This document shows positions 62,225 through 64,000 of a stretch of DNA of 64,000 bases, in pieces (position 1 is the stretch's first letter; every line of letters begins with the position of its first letter). Below the pieces are notes generated by a model, which was not told the DNA's origin, did no database searches, and was given only the letters and a program-made list of their open reading frames with translations. The stretch spans positions 232,409-296,408 of the forward strand of contig NZ_FRCT01000004.1 of the NCBI RefSeq assembly GCF_900143025.1. Direction: 5' to 3'. A program made the translations under genes and the position numbers. Origin of the DNA: Ruminococcus flavefaciens. GTDB taxonomy: Bacteria; Bacillota; Clostridia; Oscillospirales; Ruminococcaceae.

Positions 62225-62797
62225 CTATATACTGACACCGATCTCAGTCAGCATTGATCTAAGCCGCTTTCGCGCTCTCACACTTCTTTTCTGAACTGCC
62301 GCAGCAGTCATTGAAATAGCCTTTCCGATCTCAAGGGTCGTTCGGTTGTAATAATACTGCTGAATGATTATAGTCGAATCTGGTTCACCGAGTTCATGCA
62401 CTTTTTTAAGCAGCAATTCGTTCCTTGCCGTCTTTTCTGCTTCGCGCGCTACATTTTCCGAAGAAGCGATCTCTTCAAAATCGTCATCATCTATTGAAAC
62501 TGTTTTGCCCATGCCCTTGCTAAGACGTCTGTACATATCTATAGCACGGCGTTTGGCTATTACACCGATAAAGCCTTTCAGTTCTTCGTTGCGCTTCCCT
62601 ATCGTATCAAAACTTCTGAAGAAATCAAGAAAAACATCACTTACACATTCTTCTACGTCTTCACGGCTACAGCAGCTTCTCAGCTTGTTTATCACTATAG
62701 CATAGACGTAGTTGCAATATTCATCGAAAAATGCTCTTCTTCCTTCAGCAGGGGACTTTTTCATCTTTGCTCTGAGTTCCTTGTCAGTCACCTGCAT
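62225..62797 (-). CDS. ECF-type RNA polymerase sigma factor
   Basis: 190 residues. Region 2 is visible in RRAFFDEYCNYVYAIVINKL and DVFLDFFRSFDTIG, with GFIGVIAKRRAIDMYRR, and region 4 in TLEIGKAISMTAAAVQKRSVR. A GGGAGG site precedes the ATG. It leads the operon sigma, anti-sigma-like protein, dockerin protease. It is not closely similar to the sigma factor at 34226. Confidence 0.9.
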   Translation of the reverse strand: MQVTDKELRAKMKKSPAEGRRAFFDEYCNYVYAIVINKLRSCCSREDVEECVSDVFLDFFRSFDTIGKRNEELKGFIGVIAKRRAIDMYRRLSKGMGKTVSIDDDDFEEIASSENVAREAEKTARNELLLKKVHELGEPDSTIIIQQYYYNRTTLEIGKAISMTAAAVQKRSVRARKRLRSMLTEIGVSI

Positions 62798-62951
62798 TCC
62801 TCCCTTCTATATTTTTGGGCGATCGCTTCTATAAATAATAATCGCACCCATTTACCATAATCGGACACATTTAGCAAAAATATTTTTATAATTACAAATT
62901 GCAAATCGCCTCAAATGACAGTATTGCGTTATATCCTCAGCATAAAAAATC

Positions 62952-62990
62952 ACAAAAAAATCTCCGCCGACATCTTCTGCCGACGGAGAG
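62952..62990 (-). terminator. Terminator downstream of CE4 gene
   Basis: On the minus strand CTCCGTCGGCA-GAAGA-TGTCGGCGGAG is followed by ATTTTTTT. It lies 220 bp past the CE4 stop. The gap between holds two other stems (63152-63185, and AGACAGCCG...CGACTGCC) but no gene. Confidence 0.82.
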
Positions 62991-63211
62991 TTCAATAGAT
63001 ATATTCTTTTTCAGCTGTGTTTTTTAGTGATTTTTAATTCCTTACCTATTATAATGGGCACTAAAAAAGTCGTTTTTCTCTGCAAAAGAAAAGACAGCCG
63101 TAAAACGACTGCCTTTCAGGGGATATTAAAATTGGAGAAATCTTAATTAAGATGTGCCGACCACCGATCCGGTGATCGGCACATAGTATCATCAAATACT
63201 CACGTATTCAA

Positions 63212-64000
63212 TTAAACGCGTGTGTGGATCTGACCACCTGCAAGAGTCTTGCCCTTTGCAGCTGCAAGATCAGAGATGTTTACGTTCTGGTAACCATTCT
63301 GTGCGAGCCATGGGAGAACTTCTTCCATAGCAGCTGCTGTTGTAGCATAGTTCTCGTGACAGAGTACGATAGCACCCTCAAGTGAACCATTCTGTGCAGC
63401 CTGCTTGATTGTATTTACGATCTGATCCTTAGAAGCATTATCCCAGTCCTGAGTATCGATAGCACAGCTGATAAGCGGTACATCGTAGAGAGCTGACTTA
63501 ACCTGTCCGCCGCCATCGAGATATGGAAGTCTCATGAGGTGTGAAGGCTCAGCACCGATGATGCCCTTGAGCTTGCTGTTGCACTGCTCCCACTCGCTTC
63601 TGATCTGCTGTGAACCAAGTGAACCGAGTGACTGGTGTGACTTTGTATGGTTAGCTACTTCCATACCATTCTGGTAAGCGAACTTAACCTGTTCGTTTGT
63701 CTTGATCCAGTCGCCAACATAGAAGAATGTAGCTGTCATGTTGTTCTTGATAAGAGCGTCCATTATCCTGTATGCAGGATCCTGTCTGCTTGTAGCTGAT
63801 GCACCGTCATCGAATGAGATAGCGCAGAGCTTCTTACCAGCCTGAACGCCGCCGCCCTGAGGCTGACCGCCGTTGTTGTTATTGTTCTGGTTGTTCCAGT
63901 CGTTATTCTGCTGCTGACCGCCCCAATTGTTCCAGTCATTATTCTGCTGACCCCAATTGTTCCAGTCGTTGTTCTGGTTCCAGTCCCAACCGTTGTTCTG
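63212..64000 (-). CDS. CE4 polysaccharide deacetylase domain with N/Q/W-rich linker, 5' end outside window
   Basis: 263 residues are visible and the frame is open to the window edge. The first 60 are a repeating linker of Asn, Gln, Trp, Asp and Gly (units like NDWNNWGQQ). Then comes a NodB-type esterase domain: metal Asp pair in SFDDG, H-x3-H in ANHTKSHQS, RLPYLDGGG, and DTQDWD. There is no C-terminal dockerin. R. flavefaciens enzymes such as XynB join a GH11 xylanase to a CE4 domain, so the missing part is probably a catalytic or binding module. Confidence 0.85.
   Translation of the reverse strand, partial: QNNGWDWNQNNDWNNWGQQNNDWNNWGGQQQNNDWNNQNNNNNGGQPQGGGVQAGKKLCAISFDDGASATSRQDPAYRIMDALIKNNMTATFFYVGDWIKTNEQVKFAYQNGMEVANHTKSHQSLGSLGSQQIRSEWEQCNSKLKGIIGAEPSHLMRLPYLDGGGQVKSALYDVPLISCAIDTQDWDNASKDQIVNTIKQAAQNGSLEGAIVLCHENYATTAAAMEEVLPWLAQNGYQNVNISDLAAAKGKTLAGGQIHTRV

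Overview
The window looks like chromosomal DNA of a cellulosome-forming Ruminococcus, closest in style to R. flavefaciens. The evidence is two type-I dockerin proteins (a GH26 mannanase and a papain-like protease), an Asn/Gln/Trp-rich linker joined to a CE4 esterase domain at the right edge, and a Firmicutes core cluster (phoH-ybeY-era-yqzL-recO, mutS2, gap). I did not recognise any tRNA, rRNA, CRISPR array, prophage or intact transposase.

Layout. 1-2.2 kb: purine salvage (hpt, NCS2 permease). 2.2-2.7 kb: a 55-bp tandem array of hairpins. 2.7-14.4 kb, all minus strand: a long polyamine cluster read behind a structured leader RNA and intrinsic terminator. It runs speD, speA, a membrane protein, speE, speB, four DUF3592 membrane proteins with a GNAT enzyme, carboxynorspermidine synthase, VanZ, cyclophilin, carboxynorspermidine decarboxylase and a phosphatase. 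It therefore encodes two routes to spermidine. 14.6-16.6 kb: a periplasmic-binding-protein-like sensor fused to GGDEF; its paralogue at 31.8-34.0 kb has a decayed GGDEF domain and an added AraC domain. 16.7-23.1 kb: mutS2, recO, yqzL, era, ybeY, phoH and a CYTH protein. 23-31.7 kb: histidine-kinase-like protein, gap, lipoprotein, phospholipase-C-like protein, GH25 lysozyme, manA and a ROK kinase. 34.2-37.2 kb: ECF sigma factor plus a membrane beta-propeller protein. 37-41.6 kb: zinc-ribbon membrane proteins, Ca/Na exchanger, ArsB/NhaD-type permease and cytidylate-kinase-like protein. 41.9-50.3 kb: mannanase, nth, yjbQ, sirtuin, lipoprotein, ABC-F protein and an amino-acid-binding lipoprotein. 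50.6-58.3 kb: SulP transporter, unknown membrane proteins and a BceAB-like ABC transporter. 58.4-62.8 kb: a small orphan transcription unit, then ECF sigma, anti-sigma-like protein and dockerin protease. 63.2-64 kb: the 3' end of a CE4 enzyme.

Many intergenic gaps carry short hairpins that share one geometry (often 8-bp stem, 3-nt loop, 8-bp stem) and are flanked on one side by GTAG, although the stem sequence differs from copy to copy. They often begin just after a stop codon and some double as terminators. They look like REP elements of the kind moved by TnpA-REP (RAYT) proteins. This family, the speD leader RNA, the paired sensor proteins and several small structured transcripts are the strongest candidates for new biology here.
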